From NCBI GenBank assembly GCA_019914945.1, contig CM034106.1, positions 11,036,501 to 11,100,500 on the forward strand: a stretch of 64,000 nucleotides of DNA. Direction: 5' to 3'. The stretch is from Typha latifolia (taxonomy: Eukaryota > Streptophyta > Magnoliopsida > Poales > Typhaceae). Every line of letters begins with the position of its first letter. Position 1 is the first letter of the stretch. A model generated the notes under the pieces. That model saw only the letters and a program-made list of their open reading frames with translations, ran no database searches and was not told the origin of the DNA. A program made the translations under genes and the position numbers. Of the stretch, positions 1 through 12,500 are shown in pieces.

Positions 1-264
1 ATGTGGAGAAAAATTGCATAAAGAATGTCAAAGTTGGTTAAAGTTTTGTCATTCTTTACCTCTAATAATCAATTATTAGAGCCAATCATATCAAGTCTTA
101 TAGTATTTCCTAACTTAAGTATGTTTTGGATAAATGACAGAAAAATCTTTCATAACCTTCATTCAGAAGGATTTCCTTCTGTCTAGTCATGCAATTACGA
201 GAATTTTGCATGTGATATACTGATATGCACACATTCTAAGGGAAACAAAATATGTGACGATGAT

Positions 265-2190
265 TGTTTCTTTGGGTGATCAATAAGAGATAAATTTTCA
301 TACCCCATGTGACTGACTCCACGATCAAGTTTACATTCAAATTATGAATTTATTTGGATTAGTTTAATAAAACTATGGAGTGAGTTATGTTGCTTTGGGT
401 TTATTTGACTCAGATGGATTGGGTTAAATGAATGACATATATAAGAGAGCTTGGGTATACCTAAATGTCATTGGTAGGCAAGAAAGTTTCTCTCTTGTTC
501 TCTTTTTTTAGTAAAGATAAGAGAAGGATCTCTAGGTTTTCTTGCTAATCCAAGGTCTCCAAGCTTTGTTGGAGATAGTGACTAGGACAATCTGAAAGCG
601 GATTTACTTATAGGAGTGTAGAGCGAGAAGTTTTTCCTCTTGAAAGGTTTTATGTCCATTATAGCAGAGGTGATATTTCTCTACTTGTATCTCATATTCT
701 TGACAGTGAAATGGTTCTTTTTAGCACTGCAGATGTAGCCTTGTATTAGGCGAACACATATATTTTGTGTTATGGTTATGCTTGTACCTCCCTCTCTCTT
801 TGGTTTTTATCTTTCTCCATATTCTTGCACATCTTTGGGAGTGGGTGTTGCTAGAGCAAGTGCTTTGACGTTAGAGGTATTTTGGTTCTAGTGATGTATG
901 GAAGAAACCCTCCTCTTCTAAATATGCCTCTATGGTGGAAAGTCAATTTGAGGTGGAGAAATCCAATCGGACGGAATTTTCAGCTTTGGAGGTTCAAGGT
1001 TTATGATCAACTAATGCTACAAGGTCAGCACAAGGTTTTACTTGATAGAAGAAAAAAATTCTGGAAGATGTCTTTAAAAAAAAATTGGATGAGATGGATA
1101 TGAACGCTTATCTAATATTTGCTTGTTTTTAGCATATGAGTTCTCCTTGAGGTCATTGGGGAGATGTCTTTCGGCTTATGTGCAATGCTATAGAGCATGG
1201 AACATACTTCGATGGTAACCAATTAGGTCTTCATAGAGAGAAGATTGTTGTCTTTGAAGATAAAGCAAGGCACCAAGTTCTCCTACGATAGTGGAGATGG
1301 ATGATGAGGATAAAGTCATTGCTTTGTTGTCCATATTGTTGGAAATTTGTGATGGTTTAGTCACAAATTTTGGTTCGTGTCAAGATTCTCTTTGCGTAAA
1401 CACTTTGGCTAGTAGCGTGGAAGTAGTGGATGTAACACTAGAAAAGGACAACCAAAGGGAGTTAGGAAGTTGAAGGTTATGTAAGATAATGCATTGATAC
1501 TTCAAAAGAGCTCAACAAGCAAAGTGGAGTATTGAAAATATCAAAGGGATGGAATGGCAGTGGATATTCATGCAATGACGAAAATATGACAACATACAAA
1601 GTTATTGGCTCTCATCAAAGGGTTGCTTGTGCTCATGAATTCTTTGTAGGCAGAAAAGGTAGGTTTTAAGGTGACTCCACGATCACTGAGATTGTGAATT
1701 GATGAATTTGTTGTCAAGGTGGAGATTGTTTGGTTTGTAATATCAAACTCACCATTCAAATCACGCACTCATTTGGGTTGGTAGTCGATGACAAGTTTCA
1801 TTTTGTTCTTTCTTCTTATTGTAGAGAAGATAGGATTTAGGGTCTAAGGTCTCCAAATTTGCCGGGTATGATGATTAGGATACTTTGGAACTGGATTTCC
1901 TTATAGGAGGTGGAGCATGAAGATTGTATGTCTATTGTAGTAAAGAGGTGAGGTCCCTCTATTTGCATCTTATATTCTTGATAGTAGAATTGTTCCTCTT
2001 CGTGTTCTTGGACGTAGACTGGTTTTAAATGAACTGTGTATATTTTGTGTTTTAGTTATGCTTGTAGCTTTTTCTCTTGACTTTTCATCTTTTTTTATAT
2101 TCTCATGCACCTTGGGTGTGGGTATTGCTAGAGCCAAGTGCTTTGGTATTATAAGTATTTTGGTTCTAGTGGTGCATAGAAAAGAGACCC
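265..2190 (+). mobile_element. Decayed Ty1/copia-like LTR element in MADS-box intron 1
   Basis: Two diverged direct repeats (about 265-920 and 1727-2190) flank a short interior. Shared blocks include matching 'aaggtctccaa' and 'tattttggttctagtg' stretches. The second repeat follows a purine tract ending 'aaggtggagat', then TGTT, which looks like a copia polypurine tract and 3' LTR start. The interior has broken gag-like frames: one near 890-1110, and one at 1291-1473 whose 'DEDKVIALLSILLEICD' resembles copia gag. No protease, integrase or reverse transcriptase is seen. The direct repeat seems to run past the usual LTR end into the gag start, so exact LTR ends are uncertain; unequal recombination may have rearranged it. 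The heavy divergence suggests an old insertion. Confidence 0.55.
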
Positions 2191-2421
2191 TCTTATTTTC
2201 CTACCGTTAATAGGAAGTTTCAAGTAAACCTGTGCAGGATTGCCAAGGTAGGTCACGATGAAGCAAAATAATTTCCTCCTGCGGAATATGCTTTACCATA
2301 ACAGGAATAATAATTTAAGATACATTTAAACACATATTTGTCACATTGCTATTGTTTAAGATGCTGTTCGTCAGATTGTATCGTAATCTTACACAAGTTT
2401 GCTGCATTTTGGAATGTTCAG

Positions 2422-3999
2422 CATGCTGAAAACAATTGATCGTTATGGAACATATTCAAAGGACAATGTTGATAACAGAGGAATAGAGCAGAACATACAG
2501 GTATGAATTCTTGATATACACACTTTAGATGTTTAAGTTTGACTAAATTATCACTTTATGGGACCTCAATTTTTAAGGCATGATAATCTTATTTTTGTGG
2601 ATTTCCTTGGATCGCTGGTTTTCAATTTTTTGTGTGAAAAATTTCCTATCACTTCCAAATAAATCAATGCCAAAGATTGAAATTCAAATTAAAAGCTTCG
2701 GTTGCATGGGTGCATACATGAGACATTGTGGACCTATAACTCAAAAGTGAATTACTATAACTGTCTGAAAATGAATTGGTTCCAATGCAGCAATTAAAGT
2801 TTGAAATTGCAAGCATGTCAAATAAGTTGGAAGCACTTGAAGCCACCAAAAGGTGAGCATTCCAATTCTAGCCTCGTCCTCTTCATAGTAGACTAACAAA
2901 GGTTGTGCAGTTAATATTAGAAGTTCAGAGTTGTTAAACTCTGCATGTTTGCCATTGCTGCAGGAAGCTCTTAGGTGAAAATTTAGAATTGTGCTCTGCT
3001 GAAGAGCTACATGAATTGGAAGAAAAGCTTGACCAGAGCCTATATAGCATCAGAACAAAGAAGGTAAGTATCACAAGGATTGCATTGAATCTCTTTAGGT
3101 TCCGTTCGCTTATGGAAGTATAATTATTTCAATTTCTTATACTACCATAAAAGAGCTTATATCAATATTGAATATAACATAAAGTTAAAATGATAGTTTA
3201 AAAATGATTAAACTATTATTTTAATGAATGAATGTGAAGAAGAAAGAAAATAAAAGAGAGAATGATTGAAATGTTAGTTGATTCACGTGATAGTTTTTCG
3301 AAGGCAAAATAGTAATTCATAATTAGATAAAACAAGAGTGGAAAGAGAAGTAGATAATACTATACTAGTGTGTACTTAAGTGGTTGTTTATTTACTATAC
3401 TAATGTAAAAAGACTTATAAATGGAATAAGTAGATTTTTATTCCACAAATGAACAGAGGCTTAAAGATCATCTAGAGATTGACATTCTTCTTGAGACTCT
3501 TTTGTATTACATGAACTCCAGACTCAGATGCTGGGAGCTCAAATTGCAAAGCTCAAAGAAAAGGTAGCTTAACATTTCCTACTCAATTGCAAACTGAGGG
3601 AAGAGCTACATTATTCATTGACATTATTTGACAGATCTCTGTCTAACATCTAGCCTTTTGATCTTTTGCATCAAAATTTAGGAGAAATTGCTGCTAAAGG
3701 AGAATGAAGCACTTCAGGAAAAGGTAGTAGCTACTAATATTTAATACCCTTCTTGACTGATGGAAAATTGAGTATCATGAGCTCCCCAATATTGATGGAG
3801 AAAAATCAAAACAAAACAAAATTTTCTAGTCAAAGGACTAACTTGTTTGATCTTTGTTATTGCACTGAAGTGTGAACTTCTGCCTCAGCAACCATTAGGT
3901 GATACCGGGGAGGATGCCAATCATCAAATGGAGGTAGAGACTGAATTGTATATAGGCTGGCCGCGGCGAAAGAAGAACCACAACAGGGAGCAAGATTGA
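2422..3999 (+). CDS. SOC1-like MIKC-type MADS-box transcription factor (3' part)
   Basis: This is the K-box and C-terminal part of a MADS-box transcription factor of the SOC1/AGL20 (rice MADS50/56) type, a flowering-time integrator acting in the nucleus. Exons read as 2422-2500, 2791-2852, 2964-3063, 3522-3563, 3682-3723 and 3889-3999. Lengths 79, 62, 100, 42 and 42 are the classic MIKC pattern, and all phases agree. The K region includes 'MLKTIDRYGTYSKD' and 'LGENLELCSAEELHELEEKL'. The last exon carries the SOC1 signature 'VETELYIGWP', then a very basic tail (PRRKKNHNREQD) before TGA. The exon with the DNA-binding MADS domain lies upstream of the window, so the gene is cut by the edge. At least 2.4 kb of intron 1 is present. 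The exact paralogue is not decidable here. Confidence 0.88.
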
Positions 4000-6376
4000 A
4001 TTAAAAAGATATCATCATCAAAGCTGCACATAAACTGGTGAAATGACTTAAGACTTATTCAGAACAATAAACTGGTTATGTCCTGGATTATGTTCCTGTT
4101 GTTTCAAATAATTGTGACTTAAAGACAGGAATGACACAATAAACTTAATGAATACCAAATGTGTGAGTAGTTCTCAAATTGCTATCTCAGTTGATGTTAT
4201 CGCAGAGGAGGGAGGGTGTTTGATTTGGCATGGTCAACCGCGGCGGTGTTGCCCAATGAGTAATAAGTGGGTCCAATTGGAAAGTCAAAAGATATGGTCG
4301 GTTTCACGTGTTCCTATGGAAGAGAGCCGTCTTGGAACGAGCTCAAGATGGATAAACTTCAAGAAAAGTCAAGGAGAATGGTGATGGCAAAAAGAAGATT
4401 TTAAACACGAGTTTGCCATTTCAATGCGATTCATTTATTAAATGTGGACAATAAACGAGTCCCTTTCTTTTTTTTGATATTATTTATTGTTCTACTCGTG
4501 CTCTTTCTTATCTCGAATCACTCCTATTTTTCCTAATTTGGATTTAAGGGTGTAAAGAGGCTCAGCGTGATGGCTTTCGCTTAAGCTATATTCTCAATTA
4601 ATTTCGAGTCTCAAGAGTTATTCCGGCTCATCATACTAATTTTCGAGATAGAGCTTTAATAATCTCACTTCAAGTTATTCCGAGTCGGGCTCAATTTGAG
4701 CCTAATTCGAGCTCAAGGCTTAAATGAGCTAAATTCAGTTAAACAAATCAAATTTAAGCCTTATTCAAACTGGTCAATCTTGAATTAAACAAAGTTTAGT
4801 TAGAACTTAAAATTAGGATGAGATAAGAAACATTAATTCTTAACCAAATAACTATGAATTATACACAGTATAAAATAATATAATATATTAATATTTTTGA
4901 ATCTGATCAAGTCAAGCCTAAATCAGCCGGTTTGTGGTCAGCTCATGGCTTGAAATTACTTTCAAGTCTAAAAATTTATTCAACCTCAGCTCATTTACTT
5001 TACAGGCGAGTCTTAGCCGAGTTAAGCTCGACTTGCTTGTTAATTTGATAATGCTAGTTGGATAGCTCGATAAACTGAACATAAGAGAAATGAAGAGGGC
5101 CAAAAAAAAAAAAATTGAAATAATAAAAGATAAAACAAATCATTGTTTGAACCAACATTTTTTTCATTTAAAATATAAAAATGTGTTACGAACTAGAATT
5201 GGATCAATCTGAACGTAAGAAAATTATGAAAATTTACGTGGTAATATTCTCGTGAGTTAGAGTCTTAATGGCTCTAGTCTCACCAAATTGAAGGTTGAGA
5301 TAAAAAAATAAAAATAAAAGAGCGGAGCAAGGTCAGAACGGTAAATATCCGACGTTGCAGCAGTCGTTGGAGAATAGCAGACAGCCAAGGGTGGTGGTGA
5401 ACGGCCGTATAGTAGGGTGACTGTTGGAGAAAGATAGTGGTTAAGGTTTAGAAGCTTTTGAGGTTCTACAGATCTACTCCTAAAAATGTAAAGATGATCT
5501 AAGGACTATGATAAACGGTAAATACAATAATAAAAAAAAAATAAACTTAATTAATTCTCAATGCTTAAATGAATAAACAAAGAAGCTCAGCCCTCTATAT
5601 ATAAAGGTCGGTATAATAACTCATACTCGAGCTAGTCCTAAAGGCTTATACGACTCGAATTAGAACCTGTCTTATATGCTTACATAATTTAATTATATTT
5701 ATCTTAGAGATTTACATGACTTAATTGGACTTACTTTTAAAGCTTACATGGTTTAACTATACTTGTCTTAAGGGCTTACATAAACATGAATCAATTAAAA
5801 GATAAATATGCTTAATTCGATCTGATTAGACTAGAATCGCATCAAAATGTATTCGGCTTGAATTTTAACAATTAGTTGGATGTCAAATTCTATTTAATTA
5901 GAAGATACGTTCTAGAATTGTCCTACTTAGACGATCTCTGAATGGCTATCAAACCATCTAAACAACTATTTAAGAAGTTAAAATTATCATAAACTGTGTA
6001 CTGTTCTTAAAACGCTCAAATTCTAAAAAGGAAGTGTCAATATTATGTATCTTTCAATCATAAATATAGCTTTAGAATCCGTCCCCTCTTGCCTCATCAT
6101 ACCATCTCCAAATTAATTTCCAACTACTTCTGATAGGGATACCAAATCATATACATTGGTTCACATTTTTTTTATAAAGAAAAAAGAAGAAAAAAAATAA
6201 GAACAGAGAAGTACAATTAACTCCAAATTTAATAAACCTCTAAAATTTATTCCACCATTGGCGGCAAACCCGTCCTAATCTGCCAACCCAAATCCTGATC
6301 GCAATCCATCCGTCGATTTTATTACGAACAGTTAGTCGTCGTGATCACTGATCACACGTATCCTCGTTACGACCAC
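4000..6376. other. Intergenic region with no supported gene
   Basis: AT-rich DNA between the MADS-box gene and the RING-H2 gene. A probable hAT-type element is listed separately (4545-5056). A region near 5200-5830 has repeated 'gcttacat' wording and a TATA-like 'ctctatatataaagg' near 5592, which could be the remains of an LTR promoter. Short open frames here show no recognisable domain. Confidence 0.5.
4545..5056. mobile_element. Probable non-autonomous hAT-type element (degraded)
   Basis: It begins TAAGGGTGTAAAGAGGCTC, close to the terminus of the better element at 40158-40691. It is filled with degenerate 'gagctcaa', 'cgagtc' and 'aagctcga' words like that element. Flanking octamers 'tttggatt' (4537-4544) and 'gttggata' (5057-5064) agree at six of eight positions, as expected for a decayed target duplication. 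The right terminus is poorly conserved. Confidence 0.4.
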
Positions 6377-6862
6377 TCACCAAATCCGAGCCATAAAATT
6401 TTCAATAATCCCACACCCCAAATCCCCCTTCCCCTCCTCGTCACCCAACAGCGGCGACCGGCACACCGGACACGTGGCCTGACCCACGTCGATCCACCCA
6501 TCGATGCACCGTTGGTGGAATACATGGTCGCAGTTGCCGAGCTCCCGCACCTCGTCCCTCGCTCCGACGTCCTCCATGCAGAATACACACATTGGCCCGT
6601 CCAAGTGGCGCCCTCCCGGCGACCTCCAGGCCAGGGCCGCGAGCTCCACCACCCGCAGCCGATCCTTGATCTCCGAAGGGCTGAGAGGATCGGGTAAGAA
6701 GATTTGGATCCGATAAAGAGCCGGGTCGGGACGTGGGAAGCGGTAGAGTCCGAGATGGGAGAAGAAGAGTAGGATAAGATGCCTTATGGAGTCGAGAGAG
6801 TTGAAGAGGAGAATAAGAGGCTTGGGAGCTGCAATGCAATAAGAGACTAAGGGGAAGCCCAT
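6377..6862 (-). CDS. BRH1-type RING-H2 finger E3 ubiquitin ligase
   Basis: A single-exon gene of 161 residues. It should work as an E3 ubiquitin ligase, with the RING domain recruiting the E2. The N-terminus begins MGFPL and has a hydrophobic stretch (about residues 14-40) that may anchor it to a membrane, as in the brassinosteroid-responsive BRH1 family. The RING-H2 domain spans about 92-134: Cys92, Cys95, Cys111, His113, His116, Cys119, Cys131, Cys134, with 'HVFHQRCIDGWI' in the middle. All eight zinc ligands are present. Length, lack of introns and the MGFP start match the family. The start is the first ATG of the frame. The substrate is unknown, and the brassinosteroid link is by family only. 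A long AT microsatellite lies about 60-100 bases upstream of the start. Confidence 0.87.
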   Translation of the reverse strand: MGFPLVSYCIAAPKPLILLFNSLDSIRHLILLFFSHLGLYRFPRPDPALYRIQIFLPDPLSPSEIKDRLRVVELAALAWRSPGGRHLDGPMCVFCMEDVGARDEVRELGNCDHVFHQRCIDGWIDVGQATCPVCRSPLLGDEEGKGDLGCGIIENFMARIW

Positions 6863-6924
6863 GAGGATCGATAAATTTAATTAGACGAAGGTGGTGTATG
6901 TTGAGATAGAAAGCGCCTTAATTT

Positions 6925-6925
6925 A

Positions 6926-6965
<40 letters not shown>
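6925..6965. repeat. (AT)n microsatellite upstream of the RING-H2 gene
   Basis: Nearly pure TA dinucleotides, in the likely promoter or 5' leader of the minus-strand RING-H2 gene. Confidence 0.9.
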
Positions 6966-6967
<2 letters not shown>

Positions 6968-6969
6968 GG

Positions 6970-8257
6970 AGGTGTCGGCTGGGAGAACGTGAGGGAGTCT
7001 ACTTTCGTTGAGTTTTTCTTTTTTACGCAAATGTTGATATCGTTCTTCGTTGTACTTTGACTTAGGAAGTAATAAATATATACCATAATATAACTAAGTT
7101 GCCTTTATCCAGGGTTGGTGGCATAAGATTATAATATATATATATAGAAATTACACTAAGATGCTATATAGAAATTACAGTGAAAAATGTTATTTAAAAT
7201 TTGCTTACTTACTTCCTTATAATGTTGAGTTGTTATGTGTCATCATCTTTGTCGGTCTAAAAATTGACTACTTCACCAACTCGTTTCAAGTATTACATTA
7301 TACAGGATTGCTTTTGTAGCACATCATAACGGTGACTATATTAACTTGAATGCATTTATCCGTCTTTCTTTAAGCTTTTAAAAGAAATTACCAGTTTCCT
7401 CTAAACCCAATTGGAATTTATATTAATCTCACCTTATAACTTAGCTGTGAACAACTTGGGCCCTCTAATTCACAGTGGAGACTAACTAACCACTTAAAAA
7501 ACAAATTAAGGCATCCATTATTCATTCAATTGATGACCACTTTTGTACAATAAACAAAGAGATGGAATTATTAATAATGTAGGGCATGGGCAATAGGAGG
7601 ATCCTATCACTTGATACTTTGTATCAACTATATATCATTCATTGAGTACTTGACTCTATCATGCAGTTGGGATAACTTTAACGCCAACTATCCAATCTAA
7701 GCACGGATTAGAGGGGTGGATAACTCTTATCGAATCTTGAATTGTCACAATCAATTAAGCTGGTGGAGAGCAACGTGGAAGGTTCTTCTAGGTGGCTTTC
7801 AACGTTAGCCCCCACATCTAAATATTATACATAAAATTATATCAATTAGACAACTAATGAAAGACTCTTATTGATGTGTGAAATGGACTGCAACCTAAAA
7901 TTCTATTGTCTGGCTTCACCTCTAGCCTTAATTACAACACTAATATTGATAGAGACGCACTTGTCAGGGCCTACCTACCATTTGGGCTAAAAATATAATT
8001 ATGGAGCACAAATAACTGAATAAGTTTTGGTTTATAAATTCATGGCTAGTCTTAGGGTAGTCGACTATATTATGAGGGAAAATTTCTATTCTTTATTTAT
8101 TCTAAACTAAACCTTATGTTTTTTTAATTATTATCTAAAACGCCTCTTTCGTTAAGTCTTGAGATTATTTTGATAGTGAAAATATGAGTCGATTTGAATA
8201 GGAAAAAAAAACTAGGGGGTGAAGTAGAAATAGCATTAAAAGAAGGGGAAAGGTATT

Positions 8258-8296
<39 letters not shown>

Positions 8297-8921
8297 TAGA
8301 AAAGAAATTTTCTAATGTTATTGAGATTCGAGGGGGGTCTAGTTTCAGAGAATGTATGACGTATTATAGGACTAAAGATTGATGAAAAGATTGGATCTTT
8401 ATCCAATTGTCACCGTATAATAATTGGATGGTGATGTATCCACCACCATGTATAAATATGTCTATTAATTTGTTTGGAAGCACTTTAGAAAATATCTTCA
8501 TTTTCATAATAATTTATTAATAAATTTATAAGATACACCATATAGGTATTTATTATTGGACTATTATAATTTGCTTTTATTACTACAAAATATCCTAAAT
8601 TTAAGTTTAACGTAGCAACTGCTGATGTAATAGAGAATATTTTATCACTTTTAAAAATAATAAACTAAAATTGTATAAATTACTATCGGGGTCATAAGGG
8701 TTGAATAATAAAATCCATATAATGTTAACAATAATATAATAATAAAAGTAAAAGATTGGGCGTAATTTCTTATAAATTTCTCTAATTTCTATTGTCAATG
8801 CTAGATCTTTTTATGTACGACTATTTTGAACTCTTAAAAACCCTTTATTTCCTATTGGAATTCTTTAAGGTCAACTAAGAGTAATTGGGCTCATGAGACA
8901 TGCATATTCACTTAATGGGCT
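6970..8921. other. Intergenic region with no supported gene
   Basis: AT-rich sequence upstream of the RING-H2 gene. No reading frame shows a domain. It holds one (AT)n tract at about 8261-8293. Confidence 0.5.
8261..8293. repeat. (AT)n microsatellite
   Basis: Pure AT dinucleotide run in intergenic DNA. Confidence 0.9.
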
Positions 8922-9512
8922 TAGATATGATAACCGGGCGGGCCGGGCCGGGCTTTTCGGGTCAAGCGGGCTTAAGTCTTTGTTCACGGCCCGACCCATT
9001 AATCACTCGGGCCGGGCCGGGTTCCGGCCGGGCTAGAATAGTCTAGCCCGTTACCGCCCGTTGGCCGTGAGAGATCGGGCCGGGCCAGCCCAACCCACCC
9101 ATCACTCGGCCCAACCCATATTTCAGCTATTTTTAGAATTTTTTTAACTATTAGTTTTTTTTTAAATATTTATATTCCTCTATTTAAAAAAAATTAAAAA
9201 AAATTAAAATTTTTTAAAAGTCTGCTTAAAATAATGCAAAATGGTATAATACTAAAATATTTTTTACTGTAGCAATGGTGAATTACTGTAGCACGGGCAA
9301 AGCACTGTAGCAGACGGGCGGGCTTAGTTGCGGGCTAAACGGGCGGGCTTTCGAGCCGGGTCGGGCGGGCAAAGGGCTGGCCCGTGCCGCCCATGGGTAG
9401 TTCAGGCTCGGGCCGGGCCGGGCCTAAACCGGATCCGGGCCGGGCTTAGCCCGATCTAAACCGGGCAGGGTCGGGCCGGGCATGGGTGGGCTGGGCCATT
9501 TGATCATGTCCA
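8922..9512. mobile_element. Non-autonomous hAT-type element (GGGCCGGGC family), 591 bp
   Basis: The element is bounded by an exact 8-bp direct repeat AATGGGCT (8914-8921 and 9513-9520), the target-site length of hAT transposases. Termini are related inverted repeats: left TAGATATGATAACCGGGC, right (reverse complement) TGGACATGATCAAATGGCC. The subterminal parts are packed with 'gggccgggc' words and their complements, typical of hAT subterminal binding arrays. The centre (about 9120-9260) is AT-rich. No transposase is encoded, so it would need one in trans. It stands out sharply in GC content from its AT-rich surroundings. Confidence 0.8.
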
Positions 9513-9520
9513 AATGGGCT

Positions 9521-12500
9521 AGGACGTGATTATGCTTTGCGATATTCTATGGATCTTTCGATATGACTATCAAATATCAATCCAATCCTTTCTTATATTA
9601 CTATAGTCTACTCTTTGAACTATATTAAGGCCGAGCTTGGCTTTAATTACACATAACCAATATTTTTTTTTTTAATAAATCTATATGATATTATTCACAT
9701 AGTTTTTTGTTAATGATAGTAGCGTAGCACACTTGACATAGATACCAAAACCTTTGCATATACCTAGAATATAGGGTTGTTTGTGTACAACTATATAATA
9801 GTAGTTGAAATTTTGAATGCATGATTGTGTACAAAATAAAGCATCAAGCTGCATAATATCGTTTATTTATTTTTTTAAGAGATAATTATACGTAGATCTC
9901 CTTAACTATAATTATTTTTTGACACAGAGATCTTCCGAATTATTAAAAATATTTGATCCCCTTAACGACATAGATAAAAAAAATTAAAACTGTATAACTA
10001 TTAACGTGATAATTTATAGATAAAAAAATATAACTAACGAAATGGGTGTGAGAGATATTTTAAATAGTTTAGAAAATTTACGTTAAAATTTTTTATGTCA
10101 GTGCCTCACTTGAGTGGGTTGGGCCAGAGTCCGACTCGAACTGTTGCTGGCCCAGTCGGTCGGTTTGGACGTACAAAAATTATTATTATTTTAGATTAGG
10201 TTGGGCTTGGCCCAACTAGAATTGATCCGGCTAACAGTTAGGCCCAATCGGATTCAAAGAATGATTAAGCCTAGTCAACTACTGCCCAGTAATATTCTTT
10301 ATGTTACAAATTTTACATTTGACACCCAATATTTTTTCAGTAATACATTTTGAGCCTCTATGAGCTTGAAATTTAATAAACGATCAGTATTAATTATATT
10401 AATGACGTCATGACTCAGGCACGTATTTGCGTCAGCAATGACATCAAAGACAAACACGCCGTGTCAAACGGATTTAGAAGTGGTAGATGTCGATCCATGA
10501 ACAGGCAATTAATTGCCACCGCGTCTACCACGCTGTTAGCGCGTACAAAGTTGACAAAATGTTACATCTTGCTGCGATTCGACGCGCCAAATGGTGGGAA
10601 GGAGAACAAATTTAAAGGACGATCGATGATTGATTAATTTGACCACGACGAGAAGAAGAAGATAAAATAAAATAAAAAAGAGGTTGGTAATGGCTGCAAT
10701 GCAAGCACGAGGCAGAGAGTTCTATTCGGGCACGATGGTGATTAGATTGAGATAACTACACACCACGCACTCGTCGTCAGCTCCAATGTCGACAGACAGA
10801 GATAAGGGCAGGAAAAAAATAAGGCAAAATTCGTCAAATGACCAAGCAAACCTTATCTAGAAAGGTTCTTTTTTATTTTTATTTTTATTTTTATTTTTAT
10901 TTTTATTATTACCATTCATGTTGTTTTTTTTCTAAGAAATGTGAAACCTCTTAGTGCCGGTCACTTGTATAATATTAGGTTTTAATACTTAATACTAAGT
11001 ATAAGAAAGCTTATTTTGTTTTTTTTTTGGTTTTTTTTTTTTTTGGTGTGTGTGTATGTGTGTGAACTAATAGACATGATATAAGATTAAACTAACGGTT
11101 TCACAAATAACTAAATTAATCTTTTATAATTGATGGATGCTGAGATGAGAGGGAAAAAATTAGGAATGAGAGAGCGGTTAAAATAATAGTTTATTAAAAT
11201 AATATTTTTGCAAGGATAAAATAAGAATCGGTAAATATAAAAATATTGAATGGAACCGAAGACGAGGGAGAAGTGGATATTACTATACCAGTATAAAGAG
11301 GCTAGAGTGAATCGTCGAAAAAGTGTCTCTATTTTTTAAATTTGGAAGAGGGTTCCTATCATAATTAAAAAGTAAACTTGCATCGTAGTCACATGTCGGC
11401 CAAAAGAGAAGAATATACATAGATATGTATGCATTCAACAATTCTACAAAATGAAATTGTCAAATTACAAATATTATATAAAAATAAGGAGATTTTATGC
11501 ATTAGTCATATATATATATATTCTTTGTAGCTTGCTCTCTGAGGTATAAGGATTTTTTTCTCCCTTCTAGCTTAGGGTCTTTCTTCTACCACCCAATGAC
11601 TTCTCTCTTTTGTCGTTTACTTACCTAGTGGTCAGAAGAGATAAGGGGCTTTCTTATCACCTATGAGATTATCTCTTTTTCTCTCCTCATCCTACTCCTC
11701 TCGTCTTGTTATTGCTATCGCATGTCATTCTCCGACTAAATTTGTTCACTTCAATCGTCTTAGTCTTCCCCATGTTCTCCCAACCAACCTCTTTCTCCCT
11801 CTCGGAACAGTTGCTCCAATGTTGTTGGCCCTGTCCCATATGAGGGCTAACCCTAGCAACCTTGGTGATAAGCTCAATCTAATTATTCACCAGTTTTCCA
11901 ACCCATTTAGACCCTAACCCTCTTCTCTTCCTCCTTTCGCCTTTGCCTTTGCCTCTACTAGCTCCGTCCCTTCGCTGCCTCATAACTCTACTATTTCCGA
12001 TGGAGTCTTTTCTAGGTGAGATTCCCTTAGAAATCCCGGCCCCTTTGACTCCCCGATGCCATCTTTACCTTGTACCACAGTTAGGCGTCCTGTAGGTTTG
12101 GGTGTGTTGTATCTTTTGTATTATTTTTTGGATTCATCTCAAATACTCTCCCTCTGTTCCTTTTGTTTACTTATATACTTTTTTTACAGTGATTAATATG
12201 TAGCGTCTCTTTTATGACATTAACAGAGCTACAAGATAAAATGGCTCTCTATTGTCTGTCTTCTCTCTAGCCGCCTATCGTGCTTTTTTGTAATCATCAA
12301 GAGCGACACTTGTTTTCATGATTGTTGTTATTTTTCTTCCATTTTTATTTGCATGAGTGCCTATATTTGATATCATTTACTTAATATTATGTTGCTTTGT
12401 TGTTCGATCTACGATGATTTGTTGCTCATTCTCTCCTTTTTCTTTCTTGTAATTAATTAAATTATAACTGTTTTCTTGAATTATCAATCTAGAAGCTTTT

